DNA from: Luscinia megarhynchos
Taxonomy: Eukaryota > Chordata > Aves > Passeriformes > Turdidae
Direction: 5' to 3'
Length of the DNA: 64,000 nucleotides
Assembly: GCA_034336665.1 (NCBI GenBank)
Contig: CM067576.1
Coordinates: forward strand, 17,380,036-17,444,035
Below, one piece after another: positions 48,801-60,245 of this stretch. The position numbers were made by a program, and so were the translations under genes. Within the stretch, counting starts at the first letter, position 1. Each line of letters starts with the position of its first letter. The notes under the pieces were generated by a model. That model saw nothing but the letters and a program-made list of their open reading frames with translations. It was not told where the DNA came from and ran no database searches.

Positions 48801-51800
48801 TTTTTCCAGTAGTTGAATTTTATTTGGTTAGGGTGGAGAAATCTGTTTTAGTGTGACTGTTTAAAATAAACCAGAGGGAGAATCTAAAGGAAATACTTAC
48901 TAACCTTAGACTGACACATTTCTTGCATTCTCATCTAATATCTGATTGAATTTGCTCCACAGACTCATCAGACTAATTTTGGAGTTAAAACTGTAAAATA
49001 ACGTCTTTCTGTGGAGTATTTGCAGTTCAGGGTGTGCCTTTTTCTAAAATGAGAGAACAGGGAGGCAGAACTGAACTTGGCATCTTTAGTGATGAAAACT
49101 GAAAAGAGGAAATAATTTAAAATATACGGAGCAGGGGAAAAAAGAGGAAGCATAAATGAGTGCTCCTGCTGATCAAGATCCTCAATGTTATTTAATATTG
49201 CTTAACTTTTGGAAAAATCAGCCAGTCCTAGGAAGGCAGCAGTAGAGCTGAGCAGGTTGGAGGCTTTACTCTTGCCTGTGTTTTGAATGTTGAATTTCAG
49301 AAAGTGTCCTGTGAGGCAGCTCTCAGAGCTGTGTCAGTATTCCTGAGCAGCCTGGGGGGTGCAGCCCTGCCTGGCAATCCTGGCCTTGTTCCTGGCAGCC
49401 CAGGCTCCACAGGCATCAGAACCTGGGAGTGCTCTACCCTGCCGTGGCTGTTGTAGGATTTGTTGTTGGCTCTGTTGGGCCTCAGCCTTGAAAACCTCAC
49501 ACAGAAGGGTTTGAGGCAACTTTGAACGTGTTAGACAAGTTTCAGCCATGTTTTTTCTGTGTTTGACTCCCTGCAAGTTTCTCCTGTGTGTTTGGCAGTG
49601 CTAGGTCTGTGTTCCCCACTCAGGATTTGCCCTGAGCTGCAGGCTGGAGGTGTGTATAAGTCCCTGTTCTGCTTCAGGAGAGCAGGAGAAAGTGTTTTGC
49701 TTTAGAAAAGGCCTTTTAGTGTAACACAGGGGATGTTAGTGCAGAGAGGAGCATCACACAGCTGTGGGAGCTGGGCTGTATGTACATGAAGGAAGCCAGG
49801 GCTAATCTAAATGCTGTGTATTTTGGGAAATTGAGATTATTTCCATTAATGTTCAGAGTGACTTATGCAAACATCTTAGGATTTTCTTCACAGTCCTTTG
49901 TATCTTCTTGAAAATGAGCTGCTGCATCTCATGAGTCTTATCCTGATGAATAAATTATAATGGAGTAAGATGGTTATTCTATTCAAAGAAAGCATTTAAT
50001 CTTCTCTCCACTGAACCCATATTCCTTTTGTAGCATTGACTGTGTGTAGCAAACACACCCTTTGATCTTCAGGACAGAGTGGGACAGCGTTATCCATCAG
50101 CCTCCTGGGAATTCAGTGTCCTATCTAGAGCGTCGCTGTGGTAATGAGGAGAATTTCTCTCATCAATTCTTTCCCCTTGTCTTGCTTTAAATTTCCTGAT
50201 CCCTCACTTAGTGTTTTTCCCCAAATGCAAGAGCTTGTGTGCAGATCTCAAATGGCTGTTGGAGGGTTGTTCCATTGAGCAGTTTCTATTGTGAATGGCA
50301 ATGATTTGGCTAAATTGATTTTCCTAATGGCACTGTGACTCAGCTATTGGTTACCTATTTTTTTAGAATGATCTGATAGCAGTAAAAGAATGATGAAAAG
50401 AATTCTAGAAGTTAAAATGAATTTTCCACTCTCATTGAGAAACTCACTTTTGCATTTGTAGCTCATGGAAGGACAGAAATAAATGCAAGAGTAAATTAGA
50501 CCTAAACCAACTTTGTTGACCCAGGAGTCCAGTTCTGCTGAAATTGAAGCAGATGGGCTGGAATGCACATGTAAAGCTCCCTGGAGTGTGGAAATGTGTT
50601 ATGGGGATGGTACTCCAGCAGCCTTCTGAGTGCCCAGGCACAGCGAGGTCCCAGCTGCCGTGGGATGGCAGGGATGTGGTGGCACCGATGGCACACGTGG
50701 GCACGGGGCACCTCCCGGGGCACAGCCTGGCTGTGCAGGGCCAGCAGGGGGCCCAGGGTGCTGCTGGTGGCCAGGCAGCCATGTCTGTGCCCCCAGGATG
50801 CAGGGCTGTCCCTGCAGCCTGTCACTGTCCCTGCATGTCCCACCGAGTTCACACAGCCCCTCGATGCTCTGTCCCACCTGTGCACTCATTCCCAGCCCAG
50901 GGCTGCAGCACGGCTCTGCCTGCCACTGCTTGGGAAAAGCACCAGGTAAGATCTGCAGGAAATCCCAGCCTGCAGCCCTGGGAGGGAGCTGGAGTTGGCT
51001 GCTCTTCCTGCCCCGAGTAAAATAATACTGAAACAGTGTTACTGCTCATATTTTTTATGTCTCTGTGTGGTTAATGCTGATTTTTGAGGAGATCTGAGCT
51101 TGCCATGAAGTTGGAGGTGGGAGCATAAGGCTTTGCCCTCAAATCCAAGCTGGCTTTTCAGTGACCCCAGCCATGGAGAGGGCTTTAAGTAGCACCACTT
51201 AACCCCAAAAATTATCAGTATTAAGTGTTGATGGAAATAAAGAAATACCAATTGCGTTGGTCCAGGCCTAAATCAAGGTTAACTAACCAGGAAATCACCA
51301 ATATTGAGTAGCATGCAAGTTTCTTATAGCTAAAAATCTGGAAAAAAATTCACAGTCAGGATTATGGTTATTTGGTTGTACCTTTTTTTGCATATTTTTG
51401 CCTTAAGACCAGAGTTTCCCAAGCTCTAAACAAACCAATAAATTTCAATTCCCTAAATTATCTTGTATAAAATAAAATGAATACAGTGAAAAATTCCGAG
51501 GTCATAATTTTAATATTTTATAAAACTTAGAACTTAAGTCTGGGTTTATGTAAATGCTGTCATTCTCGATTATGACACTGCAATATTGCCATGCCCAGGT
51601 TGCAAAGGTGCTCTCATTCCATCAGGAGTAGAAGCCATAGGCATTTCTCGAGCAATTTAATGGGCTTTAGAGGATAAATGAGTGAGGTTTTTTAAAGGGA
51701 TACAAAAGTGTGAGGATTTCCATGTGACAGTATCAGGTGCACTGAAAGAAGCAATTTCTGGGAGTTTTGCACTGCTTTAACCAGGCCGTGCTGTAACCTG

Positions 51801-54800
51801 GGAGAAGTCCAGAGTGAAGGAAAACTTTGGATAGTTCAGAGCCTGAGAGGGTGTTTTTATACCTCCATCCTGAAAGTTCCCAGCTACAAAATTGGTTTAT
51901 TGGATGCACACTGCTGTGTGCTTTGCTGTTAATGTAAGAAGTTCTTAACATTTGGATTTTAAAGACATTGAAGCATCTTCCCTTTTTACTGAGGATTTAC
52001 AGGTTTCTCTGGGAATGCAGCATTTTGTATAGTCTGCTTAAATGTGAGATTTAAGATTGAAACATAAAGCTTGAAATGTAATTCCTGGGGCTAGACCACC
52101 AGAGCAGTTCTTTGTGTATGGAATTAACATCAATCATCTAATAATAAAATCAGAGTAGGAATCTTTGCAAGCACAAAGCACTGAGGAGATCAGGATGAGG
52201 TTTGTGTGCTGTTCCCTCCTTGCCCTGGAGCTCAGAGCCCCTCTCAGCTCAGCCAGGACCTGCAGGTGCTGCACAGCCTCAATGAGAGGCACTTAAAGCT
52301 CTGCACTAATTACCTAATTCCTTAAAAAATGAGTTCCAGTTGGCCTTACCTTAACCTGTGCTCTTCTGTTCTCTGTGTTCTCATTTAATTCTGTGCCCCT
52401 TGGCCACTGGCACCTTCCCTGCCCAGACTTTATTAAACTGTGCTGCACCTCCCTGGGCTCCTGGCCAAAGAGGGACCAGTGCAAAGTGGAGCCTTTGGGA
52501 CATTTTAAGCTTTTATTCATGGCAGGGTCAGGCAGTAACACGTCAGGGAAGCCCACAAATATTTACACGTTCCTGTTTGGGTGTGAAGTGGGACACAATA
52601 TTGAGTTTGTAGCATTGTGCAATAGCAATGCTGCAGCTGAGTGTCCAGGGAGTTTTTGGGAAGCCTTTCAAGTAGGGTTTCGTAATTCTGTGAGAAGGTT
52701 TTTGTGTGCCTTAACCTTGGCATGGAAATGGCCTCGTGTCTAATGCATTTTGAATTAAATTTTTAAAAATGTTCTCAAGTTACCCATTTTTCTCTTCAGG
52801 ACTTCAAATTCAGTTTATTTAGCTAGAGTAGTTCCTAACCCCCCTCACATAATAACCTCAAAACCAGTGATTTTTAACTATAATTTGTGGACATTTGTGG
52901 ACATCTACATACAGGTGTAGATTCATTATGAAAGTTATATACTCAGCTTTGTAGACCTGATCTGAACATCTCTGGAGAGGTCTTTGCTGTGTTTCTTATC
53001 CATTTTTTATTAAGCCATGTGGGCAAAGTGACTTTTTTTTTTTACCTGTATGTTTGAAAATGTTTTTGGGTTTTAATCAATACCTGCAGCAATTTTGCTG
53101 GTTCAGTGTTGCAGGACCACCATGAAGATATTTTCTTAAATAGGAACAAAGAATGAAACAGATTGGAAAGGGAGTTTCTTGAATTTGAATTCTTGAATTC
53201 TCTTGTTTTGAAAAACAAACCTATAAAAACTGTGTATCTGCAATCAGTGGGTTTTAACAGTACATCTCATCTTTTTTGAAAATATGAAAACCTCTTTTTT
53301 TCTTTTGTGTGTCTTGTTGAAGTTAAGGTAGTTTCCCTGTTGGCACTGTGTGACTGTCTTAGAAGTCGTCCTGGGAATTAAATTTCCATTGTTAGTGTGA
53401 GGACAGGTCAAAGTTAAGTACTGCAAAGTAATTACAGATATACTGAAGTAATTACTTTATAGCTAAGTCCCCTTTCTCTATACGTTAAATAAACTTTTAA
53501 AAACTTCTAGTAATTGAAAACTGTGGGTTTGTTTTGCTGTTAACAAAAGAATAATACAATAAAACATAAATATAACTATTTTTACCCCTGTCCAGAAGAG
53601 AGATGCTCCCACTCTTGCCATGCCAGGTCAGAGCACAGGTCATCAGGGAATTTCAATGTTTTGGTGCTGCTAGGGGCATTCTTGTGCTGGTTTTGCTGTA
53701 ATTTGTCTCCTTAGCAGGGAGATGAAAAGATGAGTCTTTATTTTGTTTTATTCATAAGATATGAAACCAAAAAAAGAGTTTTTAACCCTTCAGGTTCTCT
53801 GGGCTCTCTCCCCCTCCTCAATCCTGGCACAAACTGCTTTCCATGAGGCTTCACCTCCAATTATTCCACTTGCAGCTTCGACCTGTGTGAGGTTTTTCTT
53901 TTAAAGTTTTTGCTGTTTGTTGTAACTAAATTGGAAGCCTGTGTGGAAAATAGTGAAAGCTCATCCTGTGCCAAATATTGGAGCTGTGTTTGTGCACTGC
54001 TTGATGCTGAGGAATAGAATCCTATTCTCTAACTTTATCTGGTGTATGTACTGCTCTGTTCTTAAAAGGAACTGGGAACTAATTTTGGGGGTTACAGAAG
54101 TTTTGGGGAGTTTGCATTAAATTTATTCAGCTTCAAAAAGGAAACAAAAGGGATCTCCAGACTTTTCCCAACTTCTCATGTCAGCAGTGGAGAATTTGGT
54201 AGTTAAGCTTGGGTGGCAGGATGAGTAGTAAATGTGGCCAGGGGATAATTTGGCTTTAGGATATCTTCAGCTATAGTTGCAGCATTTTTCCCCAGTTCAT
54301 TAGGATTCCTTGACTAAGCAGAACTTGGTCATGCAATTTGAACTTTGCCAAGCATGGCTCCTCTCTAAAACTTGCTCCCACTGTCAGATTGTGTGTCCCA
54401 GTGCAGAATAAAGAACCACAGTTTGCTTGAGAAAGCTGAGACACTGAGGAGTGCCAAACCTTAATTCCCAAAGCTCCTCCTAAAGCCTTGCCACCCCAAT
54501 GGCATCTCCTGGCCTCGTCCCCAGGGGGACTGTGCAGGGATTTTGGGTTGCTGGGTGAGGCCTCTGCCCCAGAAGCTCTGCTGTGGGCAGCAGTGTGGGT
54601 GAACTAAAACTACTGCTGCTGGGAGTCAGCTAAAACCTTCAGCTGGGCACTAAAGTCTTGGGGGTACAGAGGGGGAAGAGGAGCTCAGGCCAGGGGGATG
54701 GCTTGTCCTTGATTGCTGCCCAGATCTCCAGTGGTTATTTCCTCTTGGCCCTAACTGTGATCAATGTAGAAATAACACAGATAAGTACCCACGTTAACAT

Positions 54801-54982
54801 ACTAATGAGTTGCCTGCCTTGAGTGATTTGTTGTGGCATCTAACTGCTTCTTCTCTTCCTTCCTTTTTGTCACCCTGCAGTGTTCTGTGCCAAGGTCTTT
54901 GTGGCTAGGCTGCTCCAACCTGGTAGAGAGCATGTGCGCACTGAGATGCCTGCAGAGCATGCCCAGTGTCAGATGTCTCCAG
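39831..54982 (+). CDS. FBXW11: FBXW11 (beta-TrCP2) 5' part: exons 39831-39875 and 54881-54982
   Basis: FBXW11 is the substrate receptor of SCF ubiquitin ligases that recognise phosphodegrons (DSGxxS) of beta-catenin, I-kappa-B and others. Only the variable N-terminus is present. Exon 1 gives [15 protein letters not shown]; exon 2 adds 34 residues starting [10 protein letters not shown] and ending MPSVRCLQ. Both junctions are phase 0. This N-terminus matches a known vertebrate FBXW11 isoform by recall, with two likely substitutions in exon 2 relative to human. The dimerisation domain, F-box and seven WD40 repeats must lie right of 64000. The alternative NTSVMED-type exon of other isoforms was searched for and not seen. 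Confidence 0.9.
47457..47671. other. 215-bp block bounded by 14-bp inverted repeats
   Basis: AGATCCACCAATCC (47457-47470) is exactly complementary to GGATTGGTGGATCT (47658-47671). The interior keeps many CpGs (CCGACGACC, AACGTAG, TTTCGTTC, ATTCGAAT) in an otherwise CpG-poor intron. This could be a small non-autonomous DNA transposon, an exapted conserved element, or a structured RNA. No target-site duplication was seen. Confidence 0.5.
50741..50754 (+). promoter_or_regulatory. CTCF-like motif
   Basis: CCAGCAGGGGGCCC matches the CTCF core CCASYAGRKGGCRS at 13 of 14 positions. It lies in a GC-rich patch (50640-50940) of FBXW11 intron 1. Single motif matches of this kind are often unoccupied. 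Confidence 0.35.
54881..54982 (+). CDS. FBXW11: FBXW11 alternative coding exon 2 (34 codons)
   Basis: 102 bases, phase 0 at both ends, acceptor TTTTTGTCACCCTGCAG and donor GTGCCT (weak). It encodes a cysteine-rich segment (five Cys in 34 residues) with the block [15 protein letters not shown], known from one FBXW11 isoform group. Because length and phase are neutral, it can be skipped without frame loss; the weak donor fits regulated inclusion. It sits before the D domain and F-box in the protein. Confidence 0.87.
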
Positions 54983-56321
54983 GTGCCTTTCTTCTTTCTT
55001 GTTGTAAATGTTATGCTGTTGAACTTGTGTTAAACTCTCAGGACTCTGTTTAATCGAATTGTTAAGTCTGCTAAATGTTTTTTGTGCATCCTTTTCTGAA
55101 ATCTTCTACTTGACTGCACTGTAGGAGTGACTCTTTAAGGGCTGTGTGTGCAGCAGGGCTGGGGAGATGAGCTGTTGTGTTTTTTGCCTGTTTACTCGAG
55201 TTGTGATATCAGTAGCATAGTTCTGCATGTTGCCTGCTACGTTTTGCTTTCTCGTTTAACTTAAAAGTAACATAATGAGCTTTGCCATTTCTCTTAAATT
55301 GCAATGAACTGACCAGCCTGTGATATTTGTGTGATTTCTTTTAGAAAGGATAAGCTTTTTATTTACTCCTAAGCGTGCTCCTGGGTTAGCCTTGCCTTAG
55401 TCTGTGCACGTGTTTGAATGCAGAATAGTGAGCATGGAGTCCTGGGGTCTTTGGGTTGCCTTGTTAACTCAGTTTTTTAACTTTTAAGAAATGAAAAACA
55501 AGGGATTGGGGGTGGGGGGTTGGTCTGCATAGAAAACCACTAAATCCTAAGTTCTCTGTTGTTTTTCTTCTAGTAAGCTGTTGGAGCTGAGCCTGCATAA
55601 TTTATAGATGGGGAATTGCTGCTTCATTGGTTTGGGAGAGATTGAAAATGATAAAAAGGGAGTTTTGGGGACCAATTAACAACGTTGAACTCCCAGGGTA
55701 TTTACCTTGGGAGGAAAGTGCTGAACATGTGTAGTAACTGTGTGGCACTTCCCCAAGTATTTCTGAATGTAACATTTTTTTAGCAGAACACAAGGATTGT
55801 TTAACATTAGTCTGTTTGGTGACATGAGAGCATTATTCAGTGGTTCAGTCTTTCATGTGTATAAAATGAGTACTTGAAAAAACTGCTTTTTTGTGAATGA
55901 AAATGAACAGTTGAGTTTTGTGTCACTCCATTTGAGGTCAGCCACTGGAGAACATCAGTGTCTTACCTTAGAGAGTAACCAGTTATTTCAAAACCTCTTC
56001 TCTCACCTTCAAAATGTGGCCACTTGAAATTCAGTAAATCTGAATTTCAGAACCAGAGATTCCTTCAAAATTTTTGTTAAAATACAAAGCTGTTTTTCCA
56101 TTTGAATAGTTTGTGTTTCCAATTTTAAAATAGTATTCAAAGAAAGGACAGAAATTCATGTCCAAGACAAGCTTATGGATGGATAATTCAGTTTTAGAGC
56201 AATGAACAGTCTCATGGCCAAATAATGCTTATAGAAGAGTGCCTGCAGTCATGCCAGGGCAGAGTCCCAGAGGTATGGTGTCTGTCTGGGCAATATCTGC
56301 AAACTACTTCTAGTTCTGACA

Positions 56322-56414
56322 GGGTGGGATTGTTGGGGTGTCTGTGGGCCAGGGGTTGGACTTTGATGATCCTTGCAGGTCCCTTTCAGCTCAAGATATC
56401 CCATGGTTCAATGA
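56322..56414 (+). mobile_element. CR1 LINE 3' end remnant
   Basis: GTGGGATTGTTGGGGTGTCT, GGCCAGGGGTTGGACTTTGA, TGATCCTTGCAGGTCCCTTT, CAGCTCAAGATATCCCATGG is the characteristic CR1 3' end (TTGGACTTGATGATCCTTGTGGGTCCCTTCC type). Sense orientation within FBXW11. Confidence 0.85.
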
Positions 56415-59400
56415 ACTGTTGTACCAAAATTAAGGCTTCTTGCTTTTTATTAAGCTTTGATTGTTTTTGTAGAGCTGCAACCAGAGGAGGCCAATTTGAG
56501 ACCTTTGGAAGTGTCTGTGAAGGATTACTTAAAAAAAAAAATAGTTCTCCTTTTGGGTGTGTGACTCAGTGATGCCTGAAGGGGAACTTGGAAGCAAAAG
56601 TGGCGCCAGCTGCTTTCCCCATTTATTATTTTTGGCACTGTGACTTGCCCTTGGTTGTTTCCTGAGCTCTAAGCCCATACAGAAATCAGGTGGGGCACAG
56701 GTAGCAGGAGCTCCTGGTTCTGTGGCACACATTCAGCTAGGGTGAAATGATTAGTAGGAGGTGCTGGAAGGGAAATGCAGAAGCTCTGGATTCACAGAAG
56801 TTACCTGGGACTGTATCTGTGGTGTGTGTAACCAGTGAGCAGGGCAGAAAGGGGCAGGAGCATCTTCACTCTGGAGCCTTGGAGGAACTCTTCAGGAAGA
56901 GATTACTCAGTCCTGGGCTTTTTCAAACCTTCAGGCTTCAGCAGCCACCTGCCATCCACCTAAAGGAGCAAAGCAGGGGTTGGGTTTGCTCTGCCTTTCT
57001 GTGGTGTTCTTCACCATCACCAAACCTAACAAGGCTGTTTCGAAATCAAACTGTAGCATTTCAGCAAATCTCCTCTGCCCATGGACTGGGGGAGGTCTTC
57101 CAGTTCTCAGTTCTCAGTCTGGGTGTGTGTTCTGGGCTTTTCCTCATCCAGTAAAATAGTAAAACCTTCAGAGTGCCTGCAGTTTACTGAAGAAATATTT
57201 GCTTTCTGCATTCGCTGAGCTGTTAGTGAATGCAGAAGAGAAACAGGTAATTTATTTGAAAGTATTTATTCCTATTTGTGGTACTTGAGGTTTGCTCTCA
57301 TCTACTCTGGCTTTTGGTTTAATTGATATTATTAGGAAATAAAGTCCCTGGCACTTAACACTTGTTTCTGTTGCATGGGGCAGTAGATATTAAATGCCAG
57401 TTCATAATACTCAAAACTGCTACAAGGCCTTAGTTTTAACTGCTTAGTTACCTTTAATGATGTTTGTGTGTCCAGTAGCTGCAGTTTTCATGTGCTTTGA
57501 TATGGATTTCTCTGCAAGATTAAAACCACAACCCTTGTTTAGGTCTTTAGAGAAACTGGTTCTGTAGCAGGTGTGTGATGCAACCCTGCCCCTTCCATGG
57601 CTTCATCCTGGGAGCACGGCAGGGCTGAGTGTGTTTGGTGGTGCTGATTTGGGAAATGGCTCCAGCAGGGCTGCCAGGCAGGGCTCTGGGCTCTGGGAGT
57701 AAACATCTCCAGTGTGAAGGCAGCACTGCTCATTAGGCAGCACAAGATAAGAGCCCAGACTTGGCTTTGAATTGTTGTGTAATGTAGGAGGTGATGAAAT
57801 AAGTCTTGGGAAATGAATTATTAGAGAGATATAATGAAATTAACCCAGTAACCAAATACTGCCCCACCAAGCTTCTTCACTGTCTGCAGTTACACTTTTC
57901 TTCCACTTCTGTTTTTAAAAACTGATTTTAACTCTCTTCTAAAACTCTGCCTAGGTTTTGTCGTGCTTACTTACACACCCTCCCAAGGTCTTTGAGGTTC
58001 TTAGAAAAGGCTCTTTTCTACACCTTTCCCTCTATTCTTGAAGTTTTCAGCTTGATTTCATGTAGTGCCCTGCTCCTCTTTCCTCCTGTGCTCACACATG
58101 GGCTGTGTGGCTTGGAAGCTTTGACAGATTCATTCCCTGCAGGAACAAGCAGTGTCTCACTTGCCCAGCTGCCCTGGGAGATGGCAGCTCCTTCCTCCAC
58201 AGGCAAATCCAAACATTCCTGCAGTGCCTTTGCAGGCTTGAGTCTGCCCTGACTCCTCCAAGCCCATACTGCCAGTGCTCCTGGGGCTGAGGGTGGCACC
58301 CTTGGCTTCCCTGTCCCTCTCCTTGGCCTCTGCCGAGGGATGCCCAGCTCCACAGGCACTCCTGCATCTGCATTTTCCTTTGCGTGGAGTCCTGTCCCTG
58401 GAGGTGGCACTCAGTGCTCTGGGCTGGGTAGCTAACATACATTTCTCTTCTTCCAATTTAAACACAGAAGCTTCCAGAAGGAAGTTTATCTTTCTATTTA
58501 TTGATGTTACAATTTAGCATTAACTTGCTTAAGCTTCCGTTTGTTTTTCTTTACTAATTCTGAGCTTCTGTTGGTGTTTCTATTCTGATACCAGGGGGAA
58601 GCACAACAACAGAGAGTGTAGTTGGAAAAACTTGTAGCTGAAAGCAAAAAACTGGACATGGAAACTTCTTGATCCTCTTTTCCCAGTGTGAATTCAGGCA
58701 CAGACATGATGCAGTTTTCTTAAAACAGCAGTGAGTGCCAGAGATGGTCTCTGCCCAGACCACCTCCTCCCGAGCATGGAATCACAAATGGGAAATGATG
58801 AGTGGCCTGTCGCTCCGGAGCCTGCATCCCTCTGGAAATGTTATTCTCTGCAACTGTTGAAATGACTTGTCATAACCAGACAACTGCTTTGCTGCTTCTG
58901 TTAGGTCTGAAGTCATTTACAAATATCTCTTTGACATGTTTTCTGGTATTTTGCCTCAAAACAGTGGAATTGTTACCATTTCTTTTTGGAAACAATCCAA
59001 CAGATCCATTAAAAAGAAAGACCTATTTGATTCCTTTTCTTTAAAGGAACAGGACGTTCTCTCCAAAATCTGAAATATTTGTGCCTGTTCCTGTGTTTAA
59101 ACTGACTTTGCAGAGACACAGAGCTTTCAAGCCAAGGCCAGCAGTGTAAAAGCAATTAAAGCTACCCTTGGTGGGCAGGAGGGTGGCCTGGATTCCCCAG
59201 TCCCTAATTCTGAGGTAAAAATTGCCAATTTTCCCTCAGTGGTGCTTTCCAGTGTTGTTCCTTCTGGCTGGAGTCTCCTGTCAGTGAAAAATGACACCAG
59301 TTTGGGCTTTGTTTTCAGCAGTTTCTTGTAATAACTTTTTTTTTGGTAGTTCTCAGAGTGGGTGTTACAGATTTTGAGGGCTGATCTGACAGCTCAGTTT

Positions 59401-60050
59401 GGTGGCAGTTGCACATACTGCAGGTATTTTGCAAAAATAACATTTCTTTTTATTCCCTCTGGTGCTTCAGTGCTTGGCCATGCTGGTCATCTCCACCATA
59501 TCCTGTTTGCTTTGGAGTGCCTTAACTGGGATGAGCACTCTGGATTCATTCTGGGCGTCCCTTACAGTCACAGCAGCTTCTTGTGGTGCTTTGGGTGGTG
59601 TGGCCAGCCATGGCTTGGAGCTGGATCCTGACAGCTCTCCCCAGGAGGATGGGGAAATGGGAAATGCAGGGATGACTTTTTCCAGGCATGATTTATTATC
59701 CAAGGGGAAGGGTTCTGGTAAGCACTTTTGGTGTTCTTCATGTTTCTGAGTGCTTTGGGCTTTATGACTTCAGTTCTTAACTGAGCCTGTTCATTCTTAG
59801 GGGCTGGAAGGGACCTTCTCTGTAGTGGGGTCAGTTCCTGGTGTTTGTTTGGAAGTGGAAGTGAGTGGTTTACTCACTGGAGTAAATCCCAGGACTGAGC
59901 TCTCAGCCAGAGCTCTGCTCTTTGCTTTCCTCAGGTGAGGAGCAGAAATGTGTGAGAACCAGCAAAATGGAATAAATATCTGTGAGTTGTGGTTCCTGAC
60001 TTGCCTGGGACATGACATACATCTGTCACTTGGAGCTAGCTGTGGCTCCT

Positions 60051-60245
60051 GCTGAGGATTCCAGCTGTATTCCCTGGGGCTCCAGAAAAGGAGGGGGTGA
60101 GGATTCCATATGTATTCCTTGTGGTCAGCAGAAGGGGGTGAGGATTCCAGCTGTATTCCCTGTGGTCCACAAAAGGGGAGTGAGCATTCCAGCTGTATTC
60201 CACGTGACAGTTCCAGCTGTATTCCCTGTGTTCAGCAGAAGGGGG
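60051..60245. repeat. Short tandem repeat of 41-45 bp (about five units)
   Basis: Imperfect units beginning GAGGATTCCAGCTGTATTCC and ending CAGCAGAAGGGGG or CCAGAAAAGGAGGGGG. The fourth unit is shortened to 28 bases. It lies in an FBXW11 intron. Confidence 0.85.

Larger units (their letters stand above)
40261..54880 (+). other. FBXW11: FBXW11 intron 1
   Basis: A 15-kb intron (from 39876), AT-richer than the ETF1 introns. It contains a TA run at 43340-43355, an AT-rich palindromic run at 45814-45840, the inverted-repeat block at 47457-47671, a GC-rich patch with a CTCF-like site at 50741-50754, and otherwise no recognised element. It ends in a strong polypyrimidine tract (TTCTCTTCCTTCCTTTTTG) and CACCCTGCAG. 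Confidence 0.7.

Noticed and set aside
39876..54880. Search for the alternative FBXW11 exon encoding NTSVMED...NTLWQ
   Set aside because: No matching codon run was seen in this intron or to the right edge; it may lie outside the window or be too diverged for reading by eye.
59797..59835. GGGGCTGGAAGGGACCTTCT resembling an antisense CR1 end
   Set aside because: Only about 20 bases match and the flanks do not continue the CR1 consensus.
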